Source: Bacillota bacterium
GTDB lineage: Bacteria > Bacillota > Clostridia > Christensenellales > SZUA-584
Assembly (NCBI GenBank): GCA_023436525.1
Contig: JAEZIW010000219.1
Coordinates: 1-18,001 of the forward strand
Reading direction: 5' to 3'
Length of the DNA stretch: 18,001 bases
Both the position numbers and the translations under genes were made by a program. Of this stretch, positions 7,924-14,772 are shown piece by piece (positions within the stretch are counted from its first letter, which is position 1; every line of letters begins with the position of its first letter). The notes beneath the pieces were generated by a model that saw nothing but the letters and a program-made list of their open reading frames with translations, was not told where the DNA came from and ran no database searches.

Positions 7924-8257
7924 AATCATTGCCTCTTACCTGTTGATGCATGGCTTCCACGCCATACTGCGTTTGCACGCGCATCCCCTCTCGCAGCGGC
8001 GTCACACAGGTGCGCACATTCGGCTTGCCGTCCACAATCATCACGCAGTCGGTGCAGCGCCCAATCGCGCAGAAAATCCCGCGCGGCTTGTGAAACCGCG
8101 AGGTATACCGGTGCACCATCACACCCGCCGCTTTGAGCGCCGTGGCGATCGGCTCTCCCTCGCAGCCTATGAGCCTTCGCCCGTCGAACTCAAAGCTCAC
8201 GCGAGCGCCCTTATCAAATTCCCCGATAATCGGGTGGTTTTCTATACGCACGCGCAT
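7910..8257 (-). CDS. Small [2Fe-2S] ferredoxin-fold protein (HcnA-like)
   Basis: A 115-aa protein with a plant-type ferredoxin-fold cluster motif: GIFCAIGRCTDCVMIVDG (C-x4-C-x2-C) and a fourth Cys in NVRTC. The preceding segment DGRRLIGCEGEPIATALKAAG matches the N-terminal domain of sarcosine-oxidase alpha and the free-standing HcnA-type subunit. It should carry one [2Fe-2S] cluster in the multi-subunit dehydrogenase. Its start lies 16 bp inside the end of the FMN gene, with an SD-like GGAGGCGG next to it, and its end overlaps the FAD/NAD gene. That is tight translational coupling of the whole dehydrogenase block. Confidence 0.88.
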   Translation of the reverse strand: MRVRIENHPIIGEFDKGARVSFEFDGRRLIGCEGEPIATALKAAGVMVHRYTSRFHKPRGIFCAIGRCTDCVMIVDGKPNVRTCVTPLREGMRVQTQYGVEAMHQQVRGNDYGKI

Positions 8258-9564
8258 CCGCCTCCGTTTCCTTGTGTCGCGGTAAACCCAAACCCCTGGC
8301 CAATCACGAGGTCGCTGCCCACCAGCGGTATGCCCGTCATCGCGGCGGCTTCCAGCGTTAACGCGCGCAGATCCTCGCGCTCCATGTTTTTTAGCTTCGA
8401 TTTACCCGCGGCCTTGGCCAGCAGCACCGCTTCGTTGGTCATCGCAGTGATGTAGTTCGCCACACGCTGCGCCGCTTCGTCGATATTAAGGTTTTTTCTC
8501 TGCTCCGGGTCCTGCGTGCCGATGCCGAAAGCGCACTTGCCCGTGTGGCAGCGCATGCACACGCGGCAGCCCATGGCCACCATCGCCGATGTGCCGATTG
8601 CCACTGCGTCCGCGCCAATCGCGATTGCCTTGGCGAGGTCGGCGCCGTTCGTGATGCCGCCCGAAGCAATCAGGCTCACCTCGTCCTTCACGCCCATCTC
8701 CTCCAGCGCCCTCACGGCCTGCACCAGCGCGGGCATTGTGGGAATCCCGAGGTGATCCGTCGCCATCACAGGCGCGGCACCCGTCCCGGCCTGGCAGCCG
8801 TCAATGATGATGCCGTCGATGCCGAGCTTGACGGCGATCTTCACGTCTTCCCTTACGCGGCCCGCCGCTATTTTCACGAATATCGGTATCTCAAAGTTGG
8901 TCAGCTCTCTGATCTGTTCCATCTTTACAACCATGTCGTCCGCGCCGAAGGCGTCGCCCGAGCGCGGGTGGCTGTGCAGATCGATGCCGGTGGGGATTTT
9001 GCGAAGCTCCGCCACCTCGGGGCTGATTTTGCTGCCCATCAAATGGCCCGAAAGCCCCGGCTTCGCGCCGATGCCGTACACAAACTCGAGCATATCCGCC
9101 ACATCAAGGTTGCGGCGCGTGAAGCCCATGCGGCTGGCAAGCACCTGTATCGATTGGCGGTACGAGTTCTCCAGTTCCTCCGGCAGTATGCCGCCCTCAC
9201 CGTTGCTGATGACCGTGCCGACAAGCTTCGTCGCTTTCGCGAGCACCGTTTTGGCTTCCTTGCTGAGCGCCCCGTACGACATACCGGATATCATCACCGG
9301 CGTTTCAATCACGAGCGGTTTTTTGGCAAACCGCTTGCCGAGCACCGTGCGTGTTTCGCAGTCTTCGCGGTAGGTGTCCACGGTCATGCGCGTCATTTGC
9401 CCCGGCAGTATCATCAAATCGTCGAAGCCCGGCATCACGCGCGGGGTGGCGCAGCCGCGTATGCGGTACTTCCCGGCCGATGCCTTGTAGTCAATCTCCG
9501 CGATCGTATCCTTATTCCAAACCCCTCTGGCCGTATCGGCGGGTTCTTTCATATTGCCACTCAT
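8242..9564 (-). CDS. FMN-binding glutamate-synthase-like subunit (GltB central domain; MgsC/GlxD type)
   Basis: This 440-aa protein corresponds to the FMN/synthase domain of GltB made as a separate subunit. It shows MISGMSYGALSKEAK, GEGGILPEE, GIIIDGCQAGTGAAP, SLIASGGITNGADLAKAIAIGAD split over an FMN-binding TIM barrel, and CRVCMRCHTGKC for a [3Fe-4S] cluster. In glutamate synthase it binds 2-oxoglutarate, receives the amine through a channel and reduces the iminoglutarate. In N-methylglutamate synthase the third subunit (MgsC) has this size and architecture. SD AAGGA is 6 nt upstream of the start. The gene is separated from the GXGXG and amidotransferase genes by about 480 bp holding an intergenic repeat, but it clearly belongs with them. 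No GltD-type subunit of canonical layout is present. Confidence 0.9.
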   Translation of the reverse strand: MSGNMKEPADTARGVWNKDTIAEIDYKASAGKYRIRGCATPRVMPGFDDLMILPGQMTRMTVDTYREDCETRTVLGKRFAKKPLVIETPVMISGMSYGALSKEAKTVLAKATKLVGTVISNGEGGILPEELENSYRQSIQVLASRMGFTRRNLDVADMLEFVYGIGAKPGLSGHLMGSKISPEVAELRKIPTGIDLHSHPRSGDAFGADDMVVKMEQIRELTNFEIPIFVKIAAGRVREDVKIAVKLGIDGIIIDGCQAGTGAAPVMATDHLGIPTMPALVQAVRALEEMGVKDEVSLIASGGITNGADLAKAIAIGADAVAIGTSAMVAMGCRVCMRCHTGKCAFGIGTQDPEQRKNLNIDEAAQRVANYITAMTNEAVLLAKAAGKSKLKNMEREDLRALTLEAAAMTGIPLVGSDLVIGQGFGFTATQGNGGGCACV

Positions 9565-10042
9565 ATGTATTCCTTCCCTGCTGGCGTCCCAAACCGGACG
9601 CGTCGTTGTGTATATTCCTGTTGATCTTCAAATAGCAAAGCGTTTACTTGTTCATTGTGACGAAAAGAAATAATCAATAACATTTTATTTCCTCTCCCAG
9701 TCACCTGTCGGTGACAGCCCCCAATCCACCCCTGCGGGGTAGTCCAGAGGGAGCTAAATTTCGTGCATACTGCGGATTCCTTGATGCGTGTGTATTCGCA
9801 GACTGAGCGACAGTCATCATTTCCGATAGTACGTACTCACCCGTACGGCATCGCACCCCTGCCTCCCTCGCCGAGGGAGGTGGCAAATGGCGGATGAAAT
9901 CCGACATTTGACGGAGGGAGTTCACTGTCAGATCGTAATTCTAAAGCATGCGACAGAAACCGCTGCATCTCGGCAAATTAACTAGACTAATCAACAGTCT
10001 GCCAACGCCTCATGGATACGCTTTTCTATTACGTCTAAGCGG
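9565..10042. other. Intergenic region with repeat element, 478 bp
   Basis: This gap splits the three glutamate-synthase-like genes. Its centre (9691-9920) is the repeat element listed separately. The part next to the FMN gene (9565-9690) is more AT-rich and has a weak promoter candidate on the - strand (TTGCTA, 18 nt, TATACA, near 9612-9641). I see no coding region and no convincing terminator after the GXGXG gene, so read-through into the second half of the locus is possible. Confidence 0.6.
9691..9920. repeat. REP-like intergenic repeat element with three hairpins
   Basis: The element begins CCTCTCCCAGTCACC and ends GACGGAGGGAG. It contains three strong hairpins: 9700-9715 (GTCACC, 4-nt loop), 9728-9740 (ACCCC, 3-nt loop) and 9862-9880 (CCTCCCTC, GCC loop). 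From memory, similar CTCCCTCGGCGAGGGAGG-type segments are scattered between genes in many gut Clostridia. It has no transposase and no credible gene. It may be a non-autonomous mobile element or an mRNA-processing or stability element. Confidence 0.65.
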
Positions 10043-10750
10043 TTACTTCACCGCATATTTTCTTGCTTCATCAACCTTCAGCACCGGCTTAAACAGCGTG
10101 TAGGTGTGCCGCCCCGATACCGCAGGCCGAATCACCCTGAATTCATCAGCGCTCGCCTCAATGCCGTACTTGTCAAACTGAGCGGTCAGCATATCCTTTT
10201 CCTGCACTGTCACCGCATCAATAAACACGTTGCTGCCGAGCTTGTCATGCGCCTCTTTATCTCTCACAAACACCGCTCCGCGGTACATCGATTCCGCCGC
10301 CGAGGGGCCGATGGTGCCGAGTATAATCAAATTGCCGCCCATCGACATTTGCGCGGCCCATCGCCCCGCATTGCCGCACACAATGATTGTGCCGCCCTTC
10401 ATGCCGTAGCCCACGCGGCTGCCCGTGCTGCCGTAAACCACGATCGTGCCGTCGTTGATATATGCGCCCACATTCGAGCCGGTGTTCTTCTTGACGATCA
10501 GCTCGCCGCTCATCATATCGTCGCCCGCGTACCAGCCGACGTTGCCCTCCACCGTGACGCGCGGCCCTTCCAAAAAACTGCCCGTGTACAGCCCCGTGCT
10601 GCCCTCGATGCGAATGTCCATGCCGCCCTTAAGCCCCGCACACATGTTGTGCATCGAATGCGGGTTCTCAATCACGATCTCTCCCGATAACGCCGCCAGC
10701 TGATTATTCAGCTCCTGCGGCTTTAACACCGCCGCATCTATACGGTCCAT
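10043..10750 (-). CDS. GXGXG-domain protein (GltB C-terminal domain-like; MgsB/GlxC type)
   Basis: The 235-aa protein is a right-handed beta-helix like the C-terminal domain of GltB. It is built of repeated turns with G-x-x-G-x-x-x-x-G spacing, for example IEGSTGLYTGSFLEG, VEGNVGWYAGDDMMSGEL, KKNTGSNVGAYINDG and YGSTGSRVGYGMKGG. In glutamate synthase this domain is structural and links the amidotransferase to the synthase site; as a separate chain it matches MgsB, GlxC and archaeal-type split GltB. SD GGAGG lies 7 nt before the start, inside the end of the amidotransferase gene, with a 13-bp overlap. The order amidotransferase then GXGXG is that of glxBC and mgsAB. Confidence 0.9.
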   Translation of the reverse strand: MDRIDAAVLKPQELNNQLAALSGEIVIENPHSMHNMCAGLKGGMDIRIEGSTGLYTGSFLEGPRVTVEGNVGWYAGDDMMSGELIVKKNTGSNVGAYINDGTIVVYGSTGSRVGYGMKGGTIIVCGNAGRWAAQMSMGGNLIILGTIGPSAAESMYRGAVFVRDKEAHDKLGSNVFIDAVTVQEKDMLTAQFDKYGIEASADEFRVIRPAVSGRHTYTLFKPVLKVDEARKYAVK

Positions 10751-11637
10751 ACCTTCACCTCCCCGGGGCCGATCTCGTCCGCATAAACATCCTGCAGCAC
10801 CGCCGTGAACTCAATCTGCTCAGACCCCAGCAGCACCATGTCATCTGTCTCGTAGATCAGCAGCGGCTTGATGCCGAGCTTATCCTTAACGAACCCCACC
10901 TGCGTGGATGTTGCGGCAATGATGCTGAACACGCCGTCCATCATATCAAGCGCGTATTCGAGCGCTGAGCTTAAGTCGCCGCCGTTCTCCTTCATTGCGT
11001 ACGCAATCAGGTGGCTCGCGGCTTCGGAATCGTTCATCGTTTTAAATGTGGCGCCCTTGTTCTCCAGAAACCGGCGCATGTTGAAGTAGTTGGTGAACTG
11101 GCCGTTGTGCACAATAGCCAGATCGGGGTAGAACGGCGATACAAATGGATGCGCCGCATTGATGTCTTCCGCGCTTTCGGTCGCCATGCGCACATGCCCG
11201 ATGCCGTGCGTTGCCCCGGCTTTGTCGATCTCGTTGTTGTTGATCAGGTTGGCGATCAGCCCGCCTTCCTTATATACCTTCATGCCCTTGCCGATGGAAT
11301 GAACGGCGAGCCCCGGCACCTTGTTGATCGCCTCGTGCAGCGCCGGTACGTCCTTCTCGTTCATCTCGAGCTTCATCTCGGAAAAAATCATGTTCCGGCT
11401 CCAGTCAGCCACCTGCTGCCCGAGCACGGTGGCATAGCCGCTCACCGTCTCCATCAGCGAGGCCGAAAGCGCCCGCCCTTTCATTGTGGAGCGCAGCACC
11501 GTTGCGCCGCCGCTGTAGCCGTAAACCGCGATACCTGCCGCATCGGGGCCTCTGTGCTGAATCAGCTCCATCATCGACAACAGGCTTTGCGATATGTCCA
11601 TTTGCTGCTTAGAGATAACTCCCGCAATCCCACACAT
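10738..11637 (-). CDS. Class II glutamine amidotransferase (MgsA/GlxB type)
   Basis: A 299-aa N-terminal-nucleophile amidotransferase domain. The start MCGIAGVIS places Cys2 as the catalytic nucleophile after Met removal. QHRGPDAAG supplies the substrate-binding arginine, VHNGQFTNY the oxyanion-hole Asn-Gly, and MNDSEAASHLIAY the Asp-Ser-Glu segment. The family hydrolyses glutamine (or possibly another gamma-glutamylamide) and channels the amine to a synthase. The size equals that of free-standing GlxB/MgsA and not the larger GltB N-terminal region. SD AAGGAG lies 9 nt upstream. It follows the ligase gene by 42 bp and overlaps the GXGXG gene. With the ligase beside it, the natural substrate may be the ligase product and not plain glutamine. 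Confidence 0.9.
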   Translation of the reverse strand: MCGIAGVISKQQMDISQSLLSMMELIQHRGPDAAGIAVYGYSGGATVLRSTMKGRALSASLMETVSGYATVLGQQVADWSRNMIFSEMKLEMNEKDVPALHEAINKVPGLAVHSIGKGMKVYKEGGLIANLINNNEIDKAGATHGIGHVRMATESAEDINAAHPFVSPFYPDLAIVHNGQFTNYFNMRRFLENKGATFKTMNDSEAASHLIAYAMKENGGDLSSALEYALDMMDGVFSIIAATSTQVGFVKDKLGIKPLLIYETDDMVLLGSEQIEFTAVLQDVYADEIGPGEVKVWTV

Positions 11638-11679
11638 AGTTTCCTTCTCCTTTACCTTAGTGCCCGCCTTAAAGCTGCC

Positions 11680-13044
11680 TTAAACGTGATAGGAATAGGT
11701 CTCCCATTCCCAATCGGTCACATGTTTTTTAAAGTTGTTGATTTCTCTCATCTTCAAGTTAACGAATATGTCAACCAACTCGTTGCCCACCTTCTCGCAG
11801 AACCATTCGTCTCCCTGAAGCAGGCTCAAGGCCTTAAAAAGGCTTCTTGGCACCACCTCATTCTGGCGCGAATCGTCGTGATACAGGTCTGTCGTGATCA
11901 CCTCGGGCGGTTCGATTTTGTTTTGTATGCCGTCGAGACCCGCCGCCAGTATGCCGCCCAAAGCGAGATACGGATTGGTCGCCGCGCTTGCGGCGCGCAC
12001 CTCCACACGCGTGGCGCCGCCGCGCTCCTGCGGGACGCGGATGTAGGTTGTCCGGTTGTCGTAACCCCAGCCGATGAACACAGGCGCAAAAGAATCGGGC
12101 TGGTAGCGTTTGTAGCAGTTAACCGTGGGCGCGAGAAACGCGGTTAAGGGCAGCGCATGCCTGCATATACCGCCGATGAAATATTTCATCATGTCTGAAA
12201 TACCGTCTTCCTTGCTGACATCGCCGAATATGTTTTTACCCGTTTCCAGATCGCTCAGCGAGATATGGAAGTGACAGCCGCTGCCGCCCTCGGCGTATCG
12301 CGGACGGCCCATAAACGTGACCATCATGTTGTCCGTTTCTGCGATATCCTTGCCGATCGATTTGAACAGTGCCGCTTCGTCCGCACACCGCACCGCTTTG
12401 GCGTGAGACCAGTTGTATTCAAACTGGCTCGGGAAGTATTCATGGTTCATGTAAAGCACATTGAAATCCATGTTTTTAAACGTTTCGGTCAGCTTGCGCA
12501 GGAAGCCCTGCGGGTCGCTTCTCTTGTTGCTTGTGTAGCAGTTGGCCTGCTGGTCGGTATACGGCGTCACGCTGCCGTCCGGTTCTTTCTTAAAGACGAA
12601 GAACTCAAGCTCACTCGCCGCAATCGGGTCAAGCCCCAGCTTGTGATACTCCCTCACAATCCGTTTGAGAAACGCACGGGGAGACTGCTTCATGGGCTTG
12701 CCGTGATAGTAAAGATCGCCGATCAGCATGGCTGTTTTGTCTTCATGCGGCAGCACCACAAATGTGGACGGGTCGGCAACCACCTTCATATCATCGTTCG
12801 TTTCGATAAATCCTTCGCTTAAAGACACGCTGTTGTCGTAACCGATACACATGCTGCCCGCACCGAAGCAAATCCCTTTTTCGAAGACCTCGCCGATCAT
12901 CTCGGCCGGCATCATTTTGCCTCTGTTAACACCGAGAATATCGGTGTATTCGAGCCTTATCATTTCAATATTCTTTTCCTTGATTAATCGCTTAATGTCG
13001 TCGTGAGACGGCATCTCTTCGCCTGTCAGTATATCGATAGCCAT
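11680..13044 (-). CDS. Glutamine-synthetase-like gamma-glutamyl-amine ligase
   Basis: The 454-aa protein is a full-length glutamine-synthetase-fold ligase. Metal and ATP residues are kept: ELEFF (E145, E147), NHE (E202), SQFE (E209), GSGCHFH (H258), NNRT-like GYDNRTTYIRVP (R336) and RVEVR (R350). By eye against E. coli GlnA, the ammonium-site Asp50 of FDGSS becomes G61 (FGAGS) and the flap Glu327 of YEAPV becomes F319 (SFAPV); Asn264 also becomes glycine. Loss of the ammonium-handling residues is known in GlnA-like enzymes that glutamylate organic amines. It sits between a permease gene (27 bp away) and an amidotransferase gene. The proposed reaction is ATP + glutamate + amine to gamma-glutamylamide. 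GmaS and PuuA are related activities, but I cannot choose the amine. A G-rich SD precedes the start. Confidence 0.85.
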   Translation of the reverse strand: MAIDILTGEEMPSHDDIKRLIKEKNIEMIRLEYTDILGVNRGKMMPAEMIGEVFEKGICFGAGSMCIGYDNSVSLSEGFIETNDDMKVVADPSTFVVLPHEDKTAMLIGDLYYHGKPMKQSPRAFLKRIVREYHKLGLDPIAASELEFFVFKKEPDGSVTPYTDQQANCYTSNKRSDPQGFLRKLTETFKNMDFNVLYMNHEYFPSQFEYNWSHAKAVRCADEAALFKSIGKDIAETDNMMVTFMGRPRYAEGGSGCHFHISLSDLETGKNIFGDVSKEDGISDMMKYFIGGICRHALPLTAFLAPTVNCYKRYQPDSFAPVFIGWGYDNRTTYIRVPQERGGATRVEVRAASAATNPYLALGGILAAGLDGIQNKIEPPEVITTDLYHDDSRQNEVVPRSLFKALSLLQGDEWFCEKVGNELVDIFVNLKMREINNFKKHVTDWEWETYSYHV

Positions 13045-13071
13045 AATCAGTCCCCCGTTTTATTCGTTCCT

Positions 13072-14451
13072 TTATTCTGCGGCTTCCACTGCTTCATCAG
13101 CGATCGCCATGTCTTCAATTCTTTCTGCCTTAAACACGCTTCTCTTCATGCCAAACCGCACCCAAATTACCGAGAACACCACCAGCACGGTAAACGCGAT
13201 ACCGAATATCGTGAATATCTGCGCTTTCACAGCCGGGTCCGGATAGATGTTGAGGATCATGTAAACGCAGCCTGAAATACCGAGTATCTGCGGAATGCCC
13301 CACAGCACAAGCTTTTTGTTGCGCGGTGCATCCGGGTATTTCTTGCGCAGCACGAGCACATTGATGTGCGTGAAGATGTACGAAACGAGCCAGAAACACG
13401 AGCCCGCGAGTATCAGTATGATGAGATCGCTCGGGTTGCTGATGATTACCGCGAGCATCGCAAGCGCCATAAACAGCAGGCTTAAGTATGGCACATCCTT
13501 CTTGTTCTTAAGTGAAAGACCCTTGGGGAGCATCTTTTCTCCCGCCATCCCGCCCATAATGCGCGCGCTGCTGGCGAGCACTGTGTTCAGCGTGCTGACC
13601 ACAGCCAGCACCGTGACGAAGGCCATCCAGTACTTGCCGACATCGCCCATCAGGTTCTCGGCAAACAGCATATGCGGCATTGTGGAAACAGAGAGCTCAT
13701 CGAGCGCGACATAATGCGTCATGCCCACGCCGAGTGCGCCCTGCACCACAAACAGCACGACCAGTGCCACCACCATGGAGAGCAACACGTCACGTTTGGC
13801 ATTCTTTAAATTCTTGGCGACAGGGATGATAAACTCCACACCGATGAACAGCCAAAATGCGATGGCCGACAGACTCGCCAGATCACCAAAGCCGCTGATG
13901 GCGGGCGCTGTCTGCACCTCGGCCGGAACCGTCTGCCCCGAGCCAAGGCCGAACAGACTCAAAACAGCCATCACAGCGAGCGAACCGATCAGCAGCGTCA
14001 CCGCCACGTTCTGTATTTTCGAGAAAAGATCGATCCCCCTCATGTTGGTTAAGAACAATATGCCGACAACCACCGCGCTGATGATGGCGGGATTCACATC
14101 CGGCAGGAACACCTCGCTGACCACGATACCGCACATCAGCGCTTCCGCGCCGCCTGCGAGTATCATGCACAGCACGTACGCCGACACATTCGAGATGATG
14201 GATGGCACCGGCCCGATGGCTGCGAGCGTGTACTGCCCAAGGCCGCCCTCCACTTTTGGCATCAGCGAATGCAGCTCGCCAAAGCTGATCGCCACAAAGA
14301 TGTTCAGAATCATCGCGATACCAAGCGGAAGCAAAAAGCCGCTTCCGGCCAGACCCACACCGTTACCGAGGGAGATCAGGCAGCTGGTGGCCACTATCAG
14401 GCCCACACACACCGCCACACCACTGAAAAGACCTAATTTTTTCGTTCCCAT
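13072..14451 (-). CDS. APC-superfamily amino acid/amine permease
   Basis: A 459-aa integral membrane protein with about 12 hydrophobic segments. It begins MGTKKLGLFSGVAVCVG and the first helix carries the glycine-rich stretch usual in amino acid/polyamine/organocation transporters. I start at 14451 because AAGGAG lies 7 nt upstream; the frame stays open to 14628 but that extension is hydrophilic and overlaps the leader terminators. The C-terminus is short and acidic (EAVEAAE). As the first gene of the operon it probably imports the substrate that the ligase and dehydrogenase process, an amino acid or small amine. Expression probably depends on read-through of two terminators in its leader. 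Confidence 0.88.
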   Translation of the reverse strand: MGTKKLGLFSGVAVCVGLIVATSCLISLGNGVGLAGSGFLLPLGIAMILNIFVAISFGELHSLMPKVEGGLGQYTLAAIGPVPSIISNVSAYVLCMILAGGAEALMCGIVVSEVFLPDVNPAIISAVVVGILFLTNMRGIDLFSKIQNVAVTLLIGSLAVMAVLSLFGLGSGQTVPAEVQTAPAISGFGDLASLSAIAFWLFIGVEFIIPVAKNLKNAKRDVLLSMVVALVVLFVVQGALGVGMTHYVALDELSVSTMPHMLFAENLMGDVGKYWMAFVTVLAVVSTLNTVLASSARIMGGMAGEKMLPKGLSLKNKKDVPYLSLLFMALAMLAVIISNPSDLIILILAGSCFWLVSYIFTHINVLVLRKKYPDAPRNKKLVLWGIPQILGISGCVYMILNIYPDPAVKAQIFTIFGIAFTVLVVFSVIWVRFGMKRSVFKAERIEDMAIADEAVEAAE

Positions 14452-14535
14452 TTTCATTCTCCTTTTTATACTCGTAAACTTTTGATATAGTGAAATCCTT
14501 CCATCTTTGGAACGATGTCTATCGTCTCTGCCTTT

Positions 14536-14574
14536 TAAAACAAAAAGGCACCGCAAGCCTTTGCTTGCCGCGCC
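14536..14574 (-). terminator. Leader terminator T2 upstream of the permease
   Basis: On the - strand GGCGC pairs with GTGCC and GCAAGC with GCTTGC around an AAAG loop (14547-14574), followed by TTTTTGTTTT. It lies between the promoter at 14704-14732 and the permease start, so it can act as an attenuator. Confidence 0.8.
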
Positions 14575-14629
14575 AACGTTGTACGCTTTGCTGCCCTTAT
14601 GTCCTAGCAGCAATTGGGCTGTATTCAAT

Positions 14630-14668
14630 AAAAAAGGCTCGAAAACTCAATGTTTTAGTTTCCAAGCC
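14630..14668 (-). terminator. Leader terminator T1 upstream of the permease
   Basis: A 12-bp stem (14657-14668 with 14636-14647, including G-U pairs) with a 9-nt loop is followed by six T residues on the - strand. It begins only about 30 nt after the predicted transcription start. An 8-codon frame (ATG at 14673, MAAWKLKH) overlaps it but has poor SD spacing. Confidence 0.8.
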
Positions 14669-14703
14669 GCCATCGCCTCAGGTGTTAGTCTTTTGATGAC
14701 CTC

Positions 14704-14732
14704 ATTATATAGTTTGCCAAACATTATGTCAA
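14704..14732 (-). promoter_or_regulatory. Consensus sigma-A promoter of the catabolic operon
   Basis: TTGACA (14732-14727), a 17-nt spacer and TATAAT (14709-14704) form a perfect sigma-A promoter on the - strand. The spacer holds an 11-bp palindrome, GTTTG-C-CAAAC (14712-14722), a candidate operator. Predicted start is near 14697. Confidence 0.9.
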
Positions 14733-14772
14733 TATGTTTCTTTAAATATTTTTGTGCCAATTTTTCGCCAAG

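Noticed and set aside
8545..9624. 359-codon + strand open frame opposite the FMN subunit gene
   Set aside because: Low-complexity His/Arg/Ala composition and no family features; the - strand gene is unambiguous.
9701..9925. 74-codon - strand open frame
   Set aside because: It lies wholly inside the intergenic repeat element. Frames of this kind (starting MNSLRQMSDFIRHL) are artefacts of that repeat.
11011..12147. 378-codon + strand open frame across the amidotransferase and ligase genes
   Set aside because: It crosses two well-supported genes on the other strand and has no recognisable motif.
14452..14628. 59-residue N-terminal extension of the permease
   Set aside because: It runs over leader terminator T2, has no SD, and is unlike a permease N-terminus; the start at 14451 has AAGGAG at good spacing.
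14575..14700. T-box or glutamine riboswitch in the operon leader
   Set aside because: I found no T-box GGGUGG-type sequence and no match I trust to the glutamine aptamers. The leader is very short before T1.
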